A DNA stretch of 7,734 nucleotides from Nitrospira sp. (GCA_030456405.1 JAKDNQ010000095.1:1-7734), one strand, 5' to 3'. Shown: positions 1 through 5,944, counted from the stretch's first letter. The notes: generated by a model from the letters alone, not told the origin. Numbers and translations are program-made.

Positions 1-448
1 CACTCTTGCTGGCACAGACGAGGGTTAGCTGACGCTCCCGCTCCGCGACGGCGAGACGGTTGGCATGGCGCTCTCCATAGAGAGAAACCGCGAACTTGCG
101 CTTACGGCTGTCGCCCTGCTCGTTGACCCAGGAAGCCAGCCAAAATACACGAGTGTAGCCGGTATGAGGATTGACACGTTCCTCATATCTGCCGACACCA
201 GGAATGCCGGACCTATTGTTCCGACGAAGGCGAGTACGGACCCAGATGGCATGGGCGTAGGGCGAATATCGGCGAAGCAGTTCTTCTCGATACTCCACAG
301 CAGCCTTCAAAGCCTTGCGCTTCCCGCCAGAGATTGAGTCGGAAAATGTCTTCACGACGATATCGTTGTGTCGCTGCAACGTGACTCGCCACGCATGGGT
401 TCGGCTTGCCTCGTGGTCTACGCGGATGATATTGCGGAGAGGAGTCAT
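1..448 (-). CDS. AP2-like DNA-binding domain protein, copy 1 (3' end cut by window edge)
   Basis: The reading frame is open from an ATG at 448 down to base 1, about 149 codons. By comparison with copy 2 (4900-5358), only the last three or four codons and the stop are missing. The product is nearly the same as copy 2. The C-terminal half has the AP2/integrase-type pattern: SGIPGV, then a FWLASWV strand, then KRKFAVSLYGERHA and a basic helix. The N-terminal half (HAWRVTLQRHND, then GGKRKALKAA) looks like a second, weaker domain of the same kind. AP2-like domains bind DNA in plant factors and in bacterial and phage homing endonucleases. No nuclease motif is visible here, so DNA binding is inferred and the role is unknown. 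A HicB-family gene lies 107 bp upstream. The frame has no disruption. Confidence 0.8.
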   Translation of the reverse strand, partial: MTPLRNIIRVDHEASRTHAWRVTLQRHNDIVVKTFSDSISGGKRKALKAAVEYREELLRRYSPYAHAIWVRTRLRRNNRSGIPGVGRYEERVNPHTGYTRVFWLASWVNEQGDSRKRKFAVSLYGERHANRLAVAERERQLTLVCASKS

Positions 449-555
449 GCTGACGAGCCTCAACATTTGAATTCAGTGGCTGGATGATGGGTGGGTCGAC
501 GTATGCGGAGCGCGTACCTCATCAAGGTGGGTGAGGCCAGGAATCTTTGACACGA

Positions 556-753
556 TCAGACGGCGACGTCAATCTCGCGAATCTTTTCACCGCGTAGCTG
601 CTCTTCGACTACGGCAAGATATTCACGAATGGCGTCCTCAATGTTCTCAACCGCCTCGACGTCGGTAGTGCCCTGCGACCAGCACCCTGGCAAGCCAGGA
701 ACTGAAACGGAAAAACCTTCTTCCGACTGGTGAACGGCAATGCGATAGCGCAT
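556..753 (-). CDS. HicB-family antitoxin, stand-alone short form (65 aa)
   Basis: This 65-residue protein has the HicB partial RNase-H-like fold. It begins with the strand MRYRIAVHQSEEGFSVSVPG, followed by the family signature LPGCWSQG (21-28) and the helix VEAVENIEDAIREYL (32-46). Such proteins bind and neutralise HicA, an mRNA-cleaving toxin. There is no C-terminal DNA-binding domain, as is usual for the short forms, so the protein appears complete. The start is well fixed: AAGGAGG at 759-765 lies five bases before the ATG. A TATACT box (775-780, minus strand) could be a -10 element, but I see no good -35. No hicA gene lies on either side (449-555 or 754-952), so this is an orphan antitoxin or a remnant of a pair. 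The AP2-like copy 1 starts downstream. Confidence 0.85.
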   Translation of the reverse strand: MRYRIAVHQSEEGFSVSVPGLPGCWSQGTTDVEAVENIEDAIREYLAVVEEQLRGEKIREIDVAV

Positions 754-952
754 AAAAACCTCCTTAAAACAATCAGTATATCGCTCCCCACAACAGCCTA
801 CCTCGCCAAAGGCGCCGCCTCGCTACGAGGCCGAAAGCTACGAAGGTATTCAGCAAGGAGATTAAGAAGGAAATCTGAGACCTATAGTAAAGGATAGGAG
901 AAAAGAATGGAAGATATGTGTGTCACAGAGAACTTACGCCCAGGAAGTTTCG

Positions 953-1144
953 CTAACGCTTCTTGGAGCAGGCACGTTGGAAAGCGGCGGCAGCGTCAGA
1001 AATCTGAAGCGCAACGCGCAACCGCTGTTCAGGGGTGAGTCCTCGGGCTTCGCTGATCTTCCTTTGAGCCAGTATGTCGCCAAACTTGCTGGGCCGCCGC
1101 GAAGCACTCAGGCCGGAAGTCGAGGATGTAGACTTCGATTTCAT
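953..1144 (-). CDS. Small hypothetical protein, 63 aa, with LTPEQRL..AL.ISD motif
   Basis: I do not recognise a function. The N-terminal 18 residues are rich in serine, threonine and lysine. They are followed by RPSKFGDILAQRKISEAR (17-34), LTPEQRLRVALQISDAA (36-52) and a basic end, CSKKR. The LTPEQRL..AL..SD pattern resembles short helical proteins that I associate with nucleotidyltransferase or toxin-antitoxin neighbourhoods. That is an impression, not a family assignment. The ATG at 1144 is preceded by a weak purine-rich stretch (AAGAAAG, seven to eight bases away). The gene lies between the transposase remnant and the orphan hicB, about 200 bp from the latter. Its composition looks protein-like, but a chance frame cannot be excluded. 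Confidence 0.5.
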   Translation of the reverse strand: MKSKSTSSTSGLSASRRPSKFGDILAQRKISEARGLTPEQRLRVALQISDAAAAFQRACSKKR

Positions 1145-1153
1145 AACACTTTC

Positions 1154-1496
1154 TTACATGGAAACGTCATGCCCGTCACCACTCAGGACAAATACCTTGT
1201 AGAGACTCCTCCACCATGACGGAGATACATTCGCCCTACGACTTGATTCCGGGCGACTGCGCCAGGTGGCACAGAGCGAGATTGGGCGCCTCAATAAGTC
1301 AATACTCATGCCTGACCCTGATTGCCATGATGAGCGCCTTCGTCGTCGTTCTTGTAGTGGGCGTGGAATTCGGTGAGGTCGAGTTCGTGATCGACCAAGT
1401 GGCAGAGAGCTGTTCAAAACTACCGGGAATAACCTGCTGGTCAAAATCCACTGGTAGAAGTTTCAGCCCTGTGTGAATGGGTTTGTATTGAGCCAT
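1154..1496 (-). pseudogene. IS1182-family transposase remnant, N-terminal part, frameshifted
   Basis: An ATG at 1496, preceded by GGGAGG at 1505-1510, opens a frame reading MAQYKPIHTGLKLLPVDFDQ then QVIPGSFE. This matches the start of IS1182-type transposases (DUF772 region). At about 1407-1412 the family sequence continues in another frame as LCHLVDHELDLTEFHAHYKN then DDEGA, which is the expected LVDHELDL..F...YKND block. A single-base deletion would explain the switch. That frame stops soon after. Another frame later gives ANVSPSW and then VFVLSGDGHD, like the family's NVTFIALSGD block. The catalytic DDE core is absent and I see no second half in the window, so the element is dead. I could not define terminal inverted repeats. 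The family assignment is strong; the exact 3' limit is uncertain. Confidence 0.75.
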
Positions 1497-1587
1497 CCCA
1501 ACGACCTCCCTCTGAAGTTCCGTACGTCTAATTATCTCATGGGAGAGAGGGGACTGGGGGGTTACAGCCTCAACGTTCAACATGACC

Positions 1588-1625
1588 GGCGTCTGCGGGC
1601 AAGCGAAGCTCGCCGTAAGACGTCC
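1588..1625 (-). terminator. Imperfect hairpin downstream of the M6-like gene, possible terminator
   Basis: Arms 1588-1604 and 1608-1625 pair imperfectly around a three-base loop. The best part is CGTCT..GGC.AGC against its complement, with several mismatches near the middle. The hairpin begins about 38 bases after the stop codon at 1663 on the minus strand. No T-run follows it, so it would be a Rho-dependent or RNA-stabilising hairpin rather than a classical terminator. Confidence 0.35.
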
Positions 1626-1662
1626 GCTCGATGGAGGGGTTAGCTTTCATCTGCGTGGCTGG

Positions 1663-2757
1663 CTACAAGTTGCAGCCAAGTTGATCAGCCTGTCTGCGGA
1701 GCCTCCCAAGCTCCTTAAAAATTTCCTTTCGCTCGTTAATATCCTCAACCGTTTCCAGGTCCTCGTTCAAAGATCCAATCTTGTTTGCAATTTGGGCGCA
1801 GAGAGCGCCGGCGGTTCTAGATACAGAAATTTGCATGCCACCAGGAATTGAAGAATCAACGCGAATCACTAGGCTCTCACCGGCATTTGTGTACTGCTGA
1901 TTCACCTGAAGTGCAATGGGTGTTCGCAACAGAACGTTCAACTCTCCAAGCACCTGATAGACAATTACACCTTGGCTTGGAAGGCCGTCATTGCTATTGT
2001 TGACTATCTCGTACTGGTCAACAGGGAGGCGTGCTTCGACGACGAAATGCCCGACACCTGTGTGAGAGGGAACTTTAATGGCTGCTACCCTTCCTGGCGG
2101 CGGCGGGTGCCGCAACCCGACGGCATGAAGACGGTATGTTGTATTGCCGAAGTTATGTGTTCCAACTTGATTCGGCGTAATCCATCCCATCGCCATCTTT
2201 GTATGAACAGATGGGTGCGTAGAGTTCCATGCAGAGGCCATGACATCAAAGCCACCGAGATGTGGACTAACGTTGTATAGATCGCCGAATTCGGTCGACA
2301 TATGAAGAGTTTCCATAGCCCAGACACCAGTCGACTCTCTGAGCGTAAGCTGGGGATCCGAGAATAAGGCGACGCGCGCAAAGGCGGTGATACCGTTCAG
2401 CGGGGCGATGTCCCACCATGCCCTGCCATTCCTATGTTCTCCATTGGAATGGGGCAGGACCGCCAGCAAATGCGTAAGGCCGTGGCCGCTCGGAAGGGAG
2501 CGCATTGCGGCACCTGTGACGTCTGGTCCATTTGACGCTACCGGCGGGAAGAAGACCGCGTCGATTGACGCCCCTCCGTATGACACAGCTTGGATGTAGT
2601 TCTGAAGTGAGTCATCTTGGCCGAGCGACCCTTGTGGATCAAACAGTGTCCGATTGGCCACTGCATACTCGAAGTCCGCAGGGAATCCGGGGTCTACCGC
2701 TGAGTTGATCACGGGAACTACAGCGATTCGTTTCGCGCCGTTCCATACGACTGCCAT
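1663..2757 (-). CDS. M6 (immune inhibitor A-like) peptidase-fold protein with altered zinc motif, probably inactive
   Basis: The protein has 364 residues. I chose the ATG at 2757 because AGGAGG (2763-2768) lies five bases upstream; a TTG at 2787 would add ten residues without a ribosome site. M6-like features run in order: SLQNYIQAVSYG (50-61), the metal-site region METLHMSTEFGDLYN (148-162), DVMASAWN (171-178), KMAMGWITP (188-196), and the M6 C-terminal block FVVEAR (238-243) then DGLPSQGVIVYQV (257-269). In M6 enzymes the site reads HExxH followed by DLY. Here the first histidine is methionine (MExxH, 148-152), so zinc hydrolysis is probably lost. The last 45 residues (about 319-364) are charged and heptad-like, probably a coiled coil. 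There is no signal peptide or membrane segment. It lies 120 bp downstream of the lipoprotein gene on the same strand, so co-transcription is likely. The role is unknown: perhaps a binding or scaffold protein. Confidence 0.75.
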   Translation of the reverse strand: MAVVWNGAKRIAVVPVINSAVDPGFPADFEYAVANRTLFDPQGSLGQDDSLQNYIQAVSYGGASIDAVFFPPVASNGPDVTGAAMRSLPSGHGLTHLLAVLPHSNGEHRNGRAWWDIAPLNGITAFARVALFSDPQLTLRESTGVWAMETLHMSTEFGDLYNVSPHLGGFDVMASAWNSTHPSVHTKMAMGWITPNQVGTHNFGNTTYRLHAVGLRHPPPPGRVAAIKVPSHTGVGHFVVEARLPVDQYEIVNNSNDGLPSQGVIVYQVLGELNVLLRTPIALQVNQQYTNAGESLVIRVDSSIPGGMQISVSRTAGALCAQIANKIGSLNEDLETVEDINERKEIFKELGRLRRQADQLGCNL

Positions 2758-2787
2758 ATTTGCCTCCTGGGTGAGTGAATTAATCAA

Positions 2788-2862
2788 TGGTTCCTGGAAC
2801 CTTTTTTGGCTTCTGGAACCTTTTTTGGCTTTCTTTTGGGCTTTGGAACCGGAACCTTTTTG
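2788..2862. repeat. Short tandem repeat built on AAAAAGGTTCC (minus strand)
   Basis: On the minus strand the unit AGAAGCCAAAAAAGGTTCC (with one extra A in one copy) occurs twice in a row at about 2792-2831. A partial third copy, AAAAAGGTTCCGGTTCC, lies at 2847-2862. The block ends in GGTTCCAGGAACC, a small palindrome. It fills most of the 120-bp gap between the lipoprotein gene and the M6-like gene. It may affect read-through or mRNA stability, or it may be replication-slippage debris. Confidence 0.7.
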
Positions 2863-2877
2863 GACTCACTGCGCTTT

Positions 2878-4197
2878 CTATTTACGCGTCTCGCCAGCCG
2901 TAGATCGTAGCCCCAGGATGGTGACTTTATGACTGCGTTTGTGTCCGGGATCATCGTCCCTGTCACGCAGAACAGAAGACAGAGTGTAGCTCAATCTTCC
3001 TGTCGGAGTGGTAGGGTCTTTACTATAACTCCATTTATCTATCCAGATTCCGATCTCCTTGACGTTCTCATCATCACATGGATACTGCAAATCCCAGCCT
3101 GTCAGCATCGGTACTGCATATTCGAATGGAATATTCTCAATGACAAAGTCTTCGGTCTTCACCCCTCCGCGTTCACCCTGGCAAACGTTAGCGCCCGATC
3201 CCCTTGGAAGGATCGAAAAAGGTGGTTGCAACAGTCCAACATCATTGCCGCCTAGTGCAGAAACCATTTCGCCAAATGTGTAATCTCTTCTCAGATCGTT
3301 ATCTTTAAGAATGCTGTAAGTGTTCCAACTTACGAAGCCAGAATTGGCGAGGCTAATGAGAGGTGGCAACGGAGCGGATACGTCTTCGAATGCCTTTTGA
3401 TATTTCTTGCCATACTCCAAAAAATTTTCGCTGTGATCCAAATTGTATGCCAGTTGGAGCAGGTTGTTGTCATTATCATAAGCGAATCCAAATCCCCGCG
3501 GGAGGATGGCCACAGTTCCTCTAAGAGGAAAATTAAAGTTTTGGAGAAAAGAACTAAACGATGAAAGCGCGGTAGTCGTTGTTCTGTTTTTGGCGAAATA
3601 GAAGTTGTCCGAGCTGCCCGTTCCAGCTTTACAGAAGTTATCCGCGTCGTCGTGATTCACTATCACATTCAGCGCTGCGTCGTTCCAGGCGATGACCGTA
3701 TAGTAGTAGGTCCATTCATAGGACTCCTTGGCATCATTATCCCTGAGCAATCCCACCGCATTCCATGTCAGCTTTCTGCCCCCAGGCCTGATGTCCACAA
3801 GTCTGATTCTACCGACTAAGGTTCCTATCCCCACGACATTCTGATCGTCATCACCGAGATAAGTCGATTTCCAACCATTAAGAAATACCGTTGCCTTGTT
3901 AGCGTAGTCCGGAATTTCCACACTTTGCTCAACCTTGATAAAATTTGGATCGTCGCGAACGAAATCATGTATTGCAGTGCCGGACCCATGTATCACTTTG
4001 ATCATCCCTGGATTTTCAAATACGTTCAAAAGAGGACCTTGAGATACCTCAGTAAGCAGAAGGTCCTCGAATTCTGAACAAAAGCGTGCTACTTCGGCTT
4101 CAGTGCCTGTAAACGAGCATGCGACTGAAAAAGTCAGAAGCAGAACTGCCAGAGAGGTCAAAAAAATCCGACCGAATGATGTATTTTTTGTACCCAT
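2878..4197 (-). CDS. Predicted lipoprotein with three internal repeats, function unknown
   Basis: The protein has 439 residues from the ATG at 4197. A GTG at 4200 is an equally placed alternative, since GGAGGT lies at 4207-4212. The N-terminus is a signal sequence (basic start, hydrophobic 11-26) ending in SVAC, a slightly atypical lipobox, so Cys27 is the likely lipid site. The mature part holds three related units. Unit one (about 66-172) starts VIHGSGTA and continues FLNGWKSTYLGDDDQNV, then GLLRDND. Unit two (about 228-316) starts AILPRGFGFAYDNDNN and later has YSILKDND. Unit three (about 328-430) starts SILPRGSG and continues MLTGWDLQYPCDDENV, then SSVLRDRDDD. Acidic DD-N and RDxD motifs could bind a cation, but this is a guess. 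I recognise no named family. It is the first gene of a probable unit with the M6-like gene downstream. Confidence 0.8.
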   Translation of the reverse strand: MGTKNTSFGRIFLTSLAVLLLTFSVACSFTGTEAEVARFCSEFEDLLLTEVSQGPLLNVFENPGMIKVIHGSGTAIHDFVRDDPNFIKVEQSVEIPDYANKATVFLNGWKSTYLGDDDQNVVGIGTLVGRIRLVDIRPGGRKLTWNAVGLLRDNDAKESYEWTYYYTVIAWNDAALNVIVNHDDADNFCKAGTGSSDNFYFAKNRTTTTALSSFSSFLQNFNFPLRGTVAILPRGFGFAYDNDNNLLQLAYNLDHSENFLEYGKKYQKAFEDVSAPLPPLISLANSGFVSWNTYSILKDNDLRRDYTFGEMVSALGGNDVGLLQPPFSILPRGSGANVCQGERGGVKTEDFVIENIPFEYAVPMLTGWDLQYPCDDENVKEIGIWIDKWSYSKDPTTPTGRLSYTLSSVLRDRDDDPGHKRSHKVTILGLRSTAGETRK

Positions 4198-4309
4198 CAC
4201 AGTTTTACCTCCATCGAAATAATATCAGTAATCCGACTTGGGGGCTCTCCACATTTGAAGAATCGGGTGTCATCGAGCCATGGCGTTGACTTTCAAACGC
4301 ATGAATGCA

Positions 4310-4355
4310 TCTAAAACAATCAGACCGATCCGGATAAGATGCGGAGATTCTGGTT
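4310..4355. repeat. Short dispersed repeat, copy A (related to 5945-5991)
   Basis: The block from TCTAAAACAATCAGACC through GATCCGGATAAGATGCGG to TTCTGGTT matches 5945-5991 with a few changes and one or two small gaps. The centre is CCGGAT-AAG-ATGCGG, a near palindrome with one mismatch. It lies about 115 bases upstream of the lipoprotein start, in the same orientation relative to its downstream gene as copy B. Confidence 0.6.
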
Positions 4356-4657
4356 CACTGCTAGGGTCCCTTGTGCGATTCCACATTCGTTAACAGCAAG
4401 CTTGATGCCAGCATGGGACATGAGCGTCGAATCATCGGGTGGCATCCTTAATCTCTTTACTTTCAGCGTTGTACGTATTGATGAGTAAGAACGCATCTAT
4501 CATTCACATCCCCTGATCGCGAACGCCTGTATCGAAAGAGATTCATGAGGTGAATCAAATCCGATTCAATAAACGGCTCAGCAAATGTATGGCTTGGCGA
4601 TAGAGAGATGAACGGGGATGACGGCCTTACATTCGCTCAAGTACCTCTCATCGCTTG

Positions 4658-4681
4658 CGGAACTAGGACTCCCTAGTTCCG
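4658..4681. promoter_or_regulatory. Perfect 10-bp inverted repeat with 4-base loop
   Basis: CGGAACTAGG at 4658-4667 and CCTAGTTCCG at 4672-4681 are exact reverse complements around ACTC. There is no T-run on either side, so it does not look like an intrinsic terminator. It could be an operator-like site or a transposon scar. No gene start lies close enough to assign a target. Confidence 0.45.
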
Positions 4682-4942
4682 ATCGAATACAACACAGGTG
4701 TTTACAAATTTAGGCAGGACATTACGGCGGGCAAGGGTTTTGGGGAGGATGATGCAAAGACGGCATCTGTGCCCGTCGCTGTGCGCATCCAAGGGACGCA
4801 GCAGTCATTCCAACTATTTCTTTCTCTCAATCTTCGTGCGACCAGCACAGGTAGGTGGTTTTTCAGATTAGCCGATTCGGTTGACCATCTAGTTGTGGAT
4901 CATAAGATGCCACTCTTGATAGCACAGACGAGGCTCAGCTGA
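4667..4942 (+). pseudogene. Possible plus-strand coding remnant without a start codon
   Basis: The frame is open for 91 codons after a TAG at 4664. The middle part looks protein-like: EYNTGVYKFRQDITAGKGFG, then SVPVAVRIQGTQQSFQLFLS, then GRWFFRLADSVDHLVV. Hydrophobic and polar residues alternate as in beta strands. No ATG lies near its beginning. A neighbouring frame starts at the ATG at 4618 (MTALHSLKYLSSLAELGLP) and would join it by a frameshift near 4664, at the palindrome. The last dozen codons run antisense into AP2-like copy 2, which suggests the original 3' end was replaced. An open stretch of this length is not rare by chance in a 7.7-kb window, so only its composition supports it. 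I recognise no family. Confidence 0.28.
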
Positions 4943-5358
4943 CGCTCACGCTCTGCGACGGCGAGACGCTTGGCATGGCGCTCTCCATAGTGAGAAACCG
5001 CGAACTTGCGCTTACGGCTGTCGCCTTGTTCGTTGACCCAGGAAGCCAGCCAAAAGATACGAACGGAGCCGGTATGAGGATTGACACGTTCCTCATATCT
5101 GTCGACACCAGGAATGCCCGATGTATTGTTCCGACGAAGACGAGTGCGGACCCAGATGGCATGGGCGTAGGGAGAATACCGGCGAAGCAGTTCGTCTCGA
5201 TAGGCCTCAGCAGCCTTCAAGGCCTTGCGTTTCCCGCCAGAGATTGCGTCGGAGAACGTCTTCACGATGATATCGTTGTGTCGTTGCAGCGTAACTCGCC
5301 AAGCATGGGTTCGGCTTGCCTCATGATCGATGCGGACGATGTTGCGGGGAGGAGTCAT
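4900..5358 (-). CDS. AP2-like DNA-binding domain protein, copy 2 (152 aa, complete)
   Basis: This is the complete version of the gene cut by the left edge. Residues 16-60 (HAWRVTLQRHNDIIVKTFSD, then GGKRKALKAAEAYRDELLRR) form one strand-strand-helix unit. Residues 79-140 form a clearer AP2/integrase-type domain: SGIPGV, IFWLASWVNEQGDSRKRKFA, HYGERHAKRLAVAERER. The key AP2 elements are the SGI.GV turn, the W in the middle strand, and the YGE..A helix start. No HNH or other nuclease motif is present. DNA binding is inferred from the fold. The start is the ATG at 5358; GGAG-like purines upstream are poor. The gene begins 19 bp after the stop of a truncated hicB gene, so the repeat that carries it may have replaced the hicB 3' end. 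It differs from copy 1 at about 45 of 460 bases. Confidence 0.85.
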   Translation of the reverse strand: MTPPRNIVRIDHEASRTHAWRVTLQRHNDIIVKTFSDAISGGKRKALKAAEAYRDELLRRYSPYAHAIWVRTRLRRNNTSGIPGVDRYEERVNPHTGSVRIFWLASWVNEQGDSRKRKFAVSHYGERHAKRLAVAERERQLSLVCAIKSGIL

Positions 5359-5370
5359 GCTGAAGAGCCT
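4911..5370. repeat. 460-bp direct repeat, second copy of bases 1-460 (about 90% identical)
   Basis: Bases 1-460 align without gaps to 4911-5370, with about 45 mismatches by hand count. Similarity ends abruptly after GAGCCT, about 12 bases upstream of both AP2-like start codons. The other limit is outside the window. The unit is therefore essentially the AP2-like gene, with both copies in the same orientation about 4.9 kb apart. Confidence 0.85.
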
Positions 5371-5377
5371 TCACGTG

Positions 5378-5542
5378 CTACACTAACCGGTGCGCGTCCC
5401 GGCCATTCTCAATTGCATCCTCCGGTGTGGCTCCATCAGACCAGCAACCGGGAAGATCGGGGAAGTAAATGCTGTACCCGCCGCCCTCTTCTTTCGAGAG
5501 GGGACGAACTTCAAAAGGATATGCAACGTTGGATTTTTTCAT
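5378..5542 (-). pseudogene. hicB: hicB-like antitoxin gene, truncated at the C-terminus (54 aa)
   Basis: The ATG at 5542 opens MKKSNVAYPFEVRPLSKEEG, then GGYSIYFPDLPGCWSDGATP (21-40) and EDAIENGRDA (41-50). This is the classic HicB core: a first strand, the FPDLPGCWSDG signature, and the helix with ENGRDA. The product then ends in HRLV and a TAG at 5378. Full-length relatives continue after NGRDA with a helix and usually a DNA-binding C-terminal domain, so the protein lost about half its length. The break lies beside the edge of the AP2-like repeat. The start overlaps the upstream hicA-like stop (ATGA), the normal coupling of hicAB operons. It may still bind HicA weakly, but I expect it to be non-functional. 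Confidence 0.8.
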
Positions 5543-5728
5543 TCGGCGACTCCTTCCTCGACCAAGCGCACAAACTTTCGCACGTACACTGGCTTTATCG
5601 GTCGGCGGGCGGGCACGGAAAGCATGCTGCCGTTCGGATGACGAAAAATCACGTGACTTCCGCCGGGCTGCCGATACAGCAGCCCGAATGCATCAGCACC
5701 GCGTTCAATTTGAGTTAGCCTCTCTCAC
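5539..5728 (-). pseudogene. hicA: hicA-like toxin gene with a damaged or non-standard start
   Basis: The frame that ends at TGA 5539-5541 codes for LTQIERGADAFGLLYRQPGG, SHVIFRHPNGSMLSVPARRP and IKPVYVRKFVRLVEEG. It holds the HicA hallmark GGSH.IFRHP, with the catalytic-type histidine, and the usual C-terminal helix. HicA is a small double-stranded-RNA-binding-fold toxin that cleaves mRNA. No ATG, GTG or TTG precedes the conserved part in this frame. A GTG at 5728 overlaps the zinc-ribbon stop (GTGA) but is one frame off and stops after seven codons. A frameshift near 5706-5715 would restore the gene. Alternatively, an ATT codon nine bases after the GAGAGAGG ribosome-site-like stretch could serve as a rare start, giving 56 residues. 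The hicB-like ATG overlaps its stop. Confidence 0.65.
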
Positions 5729-5931
5729 GTTTTTTCTTTTATTTCTGATACGACGCGATTTCCACACTTACGGCACAAGCCCTCAACGAATATCTTTTCA
5801 TCTTCTTCATACTCGAATGGCTTGTAAAGGCCAAGATCGGCGGCATTACAAACGCCACACCAGGTATTTTCGAGCATGAATTCTTGCTCGGCCTTGGAGC
5901 GGGCTGAGAAGCTACGTTCTTTTCTTTTCAC
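5725..5931 (-). CDS. Small zinc-ribbon protein (68 aa), first gene of the hicAB-like unit
   Basis: The product has a basic N-terminus (MKRKERSFSARSK), then CGVC at 25-28, an acidic and aromatic middle (KPFEYEEDEKIFVEGL), and CRKC at 53-56. Two CxxC knuckles about 25 residues apart are typical of a zinc ribbon. The start is a GTG at 5931, with GGAG about five bases upstream. An internal ATG at codon 19 would still keep both knuckles. The stop TGA overlaps a GTG of the next gene, so translation of the damaged hicA-like gene was probably coupled to it. I know no specific role; small ribbons of this kind often bind nucleic acid or protein partners. Whether it belonged to the toxin-antitoxin unit is inferred from the overlap alone. 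Confidence 0.65.
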   Translation of the reverse strand: MKRKERSFSARSKAEQEFMLENTWCGVCNAADLGLYKPFEYEEDEKIFVEGLCRKCGNRVVSEIKEKT

Positions 5932-5944
5932 TACGTCTCCAAGC

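Larger units (their letters stand above)
4198..4899. other. Long gap without a confident gene
   Basis: These 702 bases separate AP2-like copy 2 from the lipoprotein gene, and short stop-bounded frames dominate. The supportable contents are the lipoprotein ribosome site (4207-4212), one member of a short repeat pair (4310-4355), a perfect 10-bp palindrome (4658-4681), and a plus-strand open frame from 4667 that looks protein-like but lacks a start. On the minus strand a short stretch, DDSTLMSHAGIKLAVNE, near 4385-4435 also looks protein-like, but it is closed by stops within about 40 codons. I found no convincing -35/-10 pair for the lipoprotein gene. The whole gap may be decayed coding sequence. 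Confidence 0.6.

Noticed and set aside
817..831. GCCTCG-CTA-CGAGGC stem-loop upstream of the orphan hicB
   Set aside because: A 6-bp stem with no T-run and no relation to a gene end; it is too short to call.
907..1040. Plus-strand small frame starting MEDMCVTENLRPG with GGAG upstream
   Set aside because: It overlaps the minus-strand 63-residue gene, is only about 43 codons long, and becomes a run of arginine, glutamine and lysine.
1154..1583. Two overlapping minus-strand frames (96 and 94 codons) as separate genes
   Set aside because: They are pieces of one frameshifted IS1182-type transposase; the family sequence hops between frames.
1663..2787. Upstream TTG start at 2787 for the M6-like gene
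   Set aside because: It has no ribosome site, while the ATG at 2757 has AGGAGG at ideal spacing.
764..4323. Exact 12-base match TAAAACAATCAG at 764-775 and 4312-4323
   Set aside because: One or two 12-base matches are expected by chance in a window this size, and the flanks do not align.
4975..5718. Plus-strand open frame of 247 codons
   Set aside because: It is the antisense shadow of AP2-like copy 2 and the hicAB-like genes. The same antisense pattern appears in copy 1, and the minus-strand frames have clear family motifs.
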